Part shown: piece by piece, positions 7,002 through 8,124 of the stretch
How the letters are laid out: every line of letters starts with the position of its first letter
How positions within the stretch are numbered: the stretch's first letter is position 1
Program-made: the position numbers and the translations under genes
The notes under the pieces: generated by a model
The model's input: the letters and a program-made list of their open reading frames with translations, nothing else
Told to the model about the DNA's origin: nothing
Databases searched by the model: none
NCBI GenBank assembly: GCA_030427765.1
Contig: JAUICS010000047.1
Coordinates: forward strand, 1 to 8,124
DNA length: 8,124 nt
Reading direction: 5' to 3'
Source of the DNA: Alphaproteobacteria bacterium
GTDB lineage: Bacteria > Pseudomonadota > Alphaproteobacteria > Micavibrionales > Micavibrionaceae

Positions 7002-8087
7002 ATGAACTGGCTTACAAACTTCATAAGACCCAAAATACGCTCATTCGTTTCGAAAAAAGATGTGCCGGATAACTTGTGGCACAAATGCCCGTCTTGCGAA
7101 GGTATGCTTTTTCATACGGATTTGAAAAAGAACGTGAATGTTTGCTATCACTGCAACTTCCACATGAAGATTTCTGTCGAAGAAAGCCTGAAAATTTTGT
7201 TTGACGGCGAAAAATATACTGAGGTCGAACTGCCAAAGGTTCCGCACGACCCCCTCAAATTCAAAGATCGTAAACGTTATGTTGATCGTTTGAAGGAGGC
7301 ACAGACAAAAACCGGTAAACAAGATGCGCTTGTCATCGCAAAGGGTACAATCGGCGGTCACAAAACCGTTATTGCGGCCATGAATTTTGATTTTATGGGC
7401 GGTTCCATGGGCGCGGCCGTTGGCGCAGGTATTGCGAAGGCCGCACAAATCGCGGTTGAGGAAAAGGCCGCATTCATTGCTATCCCATCATCCGGCGGCG
7501 CGCGTATGCAGGAAGGGGCCATATCCCTGATGCAAATGCCGAAAACGGTTGTCGCGGTCCAGCTTGTTAAGGACGCGGGTCTTCCATATTTCGTAATTCT
7601 TAAAAACCCGACAACGGGCGGCGTTAGCGCATCATTTGCGATGCTGGGTGATATTCATATTGCGGAGCCGGGCGCCACAATCGGTTTTGCGGGTAAACGC
7701 GTTATTCAGGAAACAATCCGCGAAGAATTACCGGATGGTTTCCAGACATCAGAATACCTTCTTGAGCACGGTATGGTCGACATGGTTGTGCACCGTAAGG
7801 ATATGCGCGATACGTTATCCCGTCTTCTTGGCCTTATTTTTGATAAAGGCGCAATAGGTAAAGACACATCCGGCAAAAATTCGGCAGAAAACGATGATAA
7901 ACCAGCGCAGGATAAGAAGGCCGCAACCGACAGCGATTTGAAAAAAGATGTAAAAGAAGGCTTCGCAAACACGGTGGTGCAGGACAAATTGGCAACGTCA
8001 AAAATCGTTACTGATTTGACAGATATTGCACATGTGCCGGTGAATGCCAATTCATCCGATGATAATGCGAAGCGGGTCAGCAATTAA
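7002..8087 (+). CDS. accD: acetyl-CoA carboxylase carboxyltransferase subunit beta
   Basis: AccD pairs with AccA to move the carboxyl group from carboxybiotin on AccB to acetyl-CoA, making malonyl-CoA for fatty acid synthesis in the cytoplasm. The N-terminus (NLWHKCPSCEGMLFH region) carries a complete four-cysteine zinc ribbon with Cys29, Cys32, Cys48 and Cys51. The crotonase-like core shows SSGGARMQEG at 163-172, TTGGVSASFAMLGD at 204-217 and the family-typical GFAGKRVIQETIREELP at 228-244. At 361 residues it is longer than usual (E. coli AccD has 304). The core ends near 282. The remaining roughly 80 residues are rich in Lys, Asp, Ala and Asn, and look disordered up to about 318, with a more ordered-looking segment at about 320-345. 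The stop overlaps the next ATG as TAATG, so the extension is not a simple read-through error at the end of the gene. The function of the tail is unknown. Confidence 0.98.
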   Translation: MNWLTNFIRPKIRSFVSKKDVPDNLWHKCPSCEGMLFHTDLKKNVNVCYHCNFHMKISVEESLKILFDGEKYTEVELPKVPHDPLKFKDRKRYVDRLKEAQTKTGKQDALVIAKGTIGGHKTVIAAMNFDFMGGSMGAAVGAGIAKAAQIAVEEKAAFIAIPSSGGARMQEGAISLMQMPKTVVAVQLVKDAGLPYFVILKNPTTGGVSASFAMLGDIHIAEPGATIGFAGKRVIQETIREELPDGFQTSEYLLEHGMVDMVVHRKDMRDTLSRLLGLIFDKGAIGKDTSGKNSAENDDKPAQDKKAATDSDLKKDVKEGFANTVVQDKLATSKIVTDLTDIAHVPVNANSSDDNAKRVSN

Positions 8088-8124
8088 TGGCAAACATTGA
8101 CAATGCCGCATTGCAGGTTGTTGT
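8087..8124 (+). CDS. start of a downstream gene, probably folC (partial)
   Basis: An ATG at 8087-8089 shares its A with the accD stop (TAATG) and opens a frame reading MANIDNAALQVV to the window edge without a stop. The visible residues are too few to identify a family. In many proteobacteria accD is followed directly by folC (folylpolyglutamate/dihydrofolate synthase), and trpA-accD-folC is a common alphaproteobacterial order, so folC is the best guess from position alone. The overlap suggests translational coupling with accD. Confidence 0.45.
   Translation, partial: MANIDNAALQVV

Noticed and set aside
7041..7448. Minus-strand open frame of 135 codons inside accD
   Set aside because: It lies wholly antisense to a strongly conserved gene, has no recognisable motif and is explained by codon bias on the + strand.
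7706..8083. Minus-strand open frame of 125 codons over the accD end
   Set aside because: Antisense shadow over the accD core and tail. The + frame is supported by family motifs and by the stop/start overlap.

Overview
The window is a densely packed block of bacterial genes, all on the + strand. It holds eight complete genes, the first 38 bases of a ninth, and possibly the last few codons of an upstream gene. The trpA-accD order, with a gene starting directly after accD (folC in many genomes), points to an alphaproteobacterium. By eye the base composition is moderate, in the 40s percent G+C. A lower rank cannot be assigned from what I can see.

Region 1 (about 17-6148) is a glycan-assembly cluster. 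It encodes a PAPS-type sulfotransferase, two tandem family-2 glycosyltransferases that look like paralogues, a GT-B/family-4 glycosyltransferase, a UDP-glucose 4-epimerase (GalE-like), and a second family-4 glycosyltransferase resembling the first. Three junctions are 4-base ATGA stop/start overlaps (895-898, 4002-4005, 4985-4988). The other two gaps are 17 and 19 bases, so this is almost certainly one transcript. The likely job is to make a cell-surface glycan (exopolysaccharide, capsule or lipopolysaccharide outer part). GalE would supply UDP-galactose or UDP-GalNAc, four transferases would add sugars, and the sulfotransferase would decorate the product with sulfate. No initiating transferase, flippase, polymerase or exporter lies in the window, so the cluster must continue upstream or be completed elsewhere.

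Region 2 (6173-8124) is housekeeping. It holds trpA (tryptophan synthase alpha), accD (acetyl-CoA carboxylase carboxyltransferase beta, with an unusual charged C-terminal tail of about 80 residues) and the start of a gene overlapping the accD stop, probably folC. trpB, the usual neighbour of trpA, is absent from the preceding 6 kb, where the glycan cluster sits instead. Only 24 bases separate the last glycosyltransferase from trpA. A weak stem-loop followed by six Ts lies there and is the only candidate for a transcriptional boundary. accD has the one clear Shine-Dalgarno sequence in the window.

I found no RNA gene, CRISPR array, mobile element or long repeat, and no gene-free stretch longer than about 40 bases. 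All the protein families are known. The points worth a second look are the sulfated-glycan logic, the two duplicated transferase pairs, the junction with trpA and the AccD tail.
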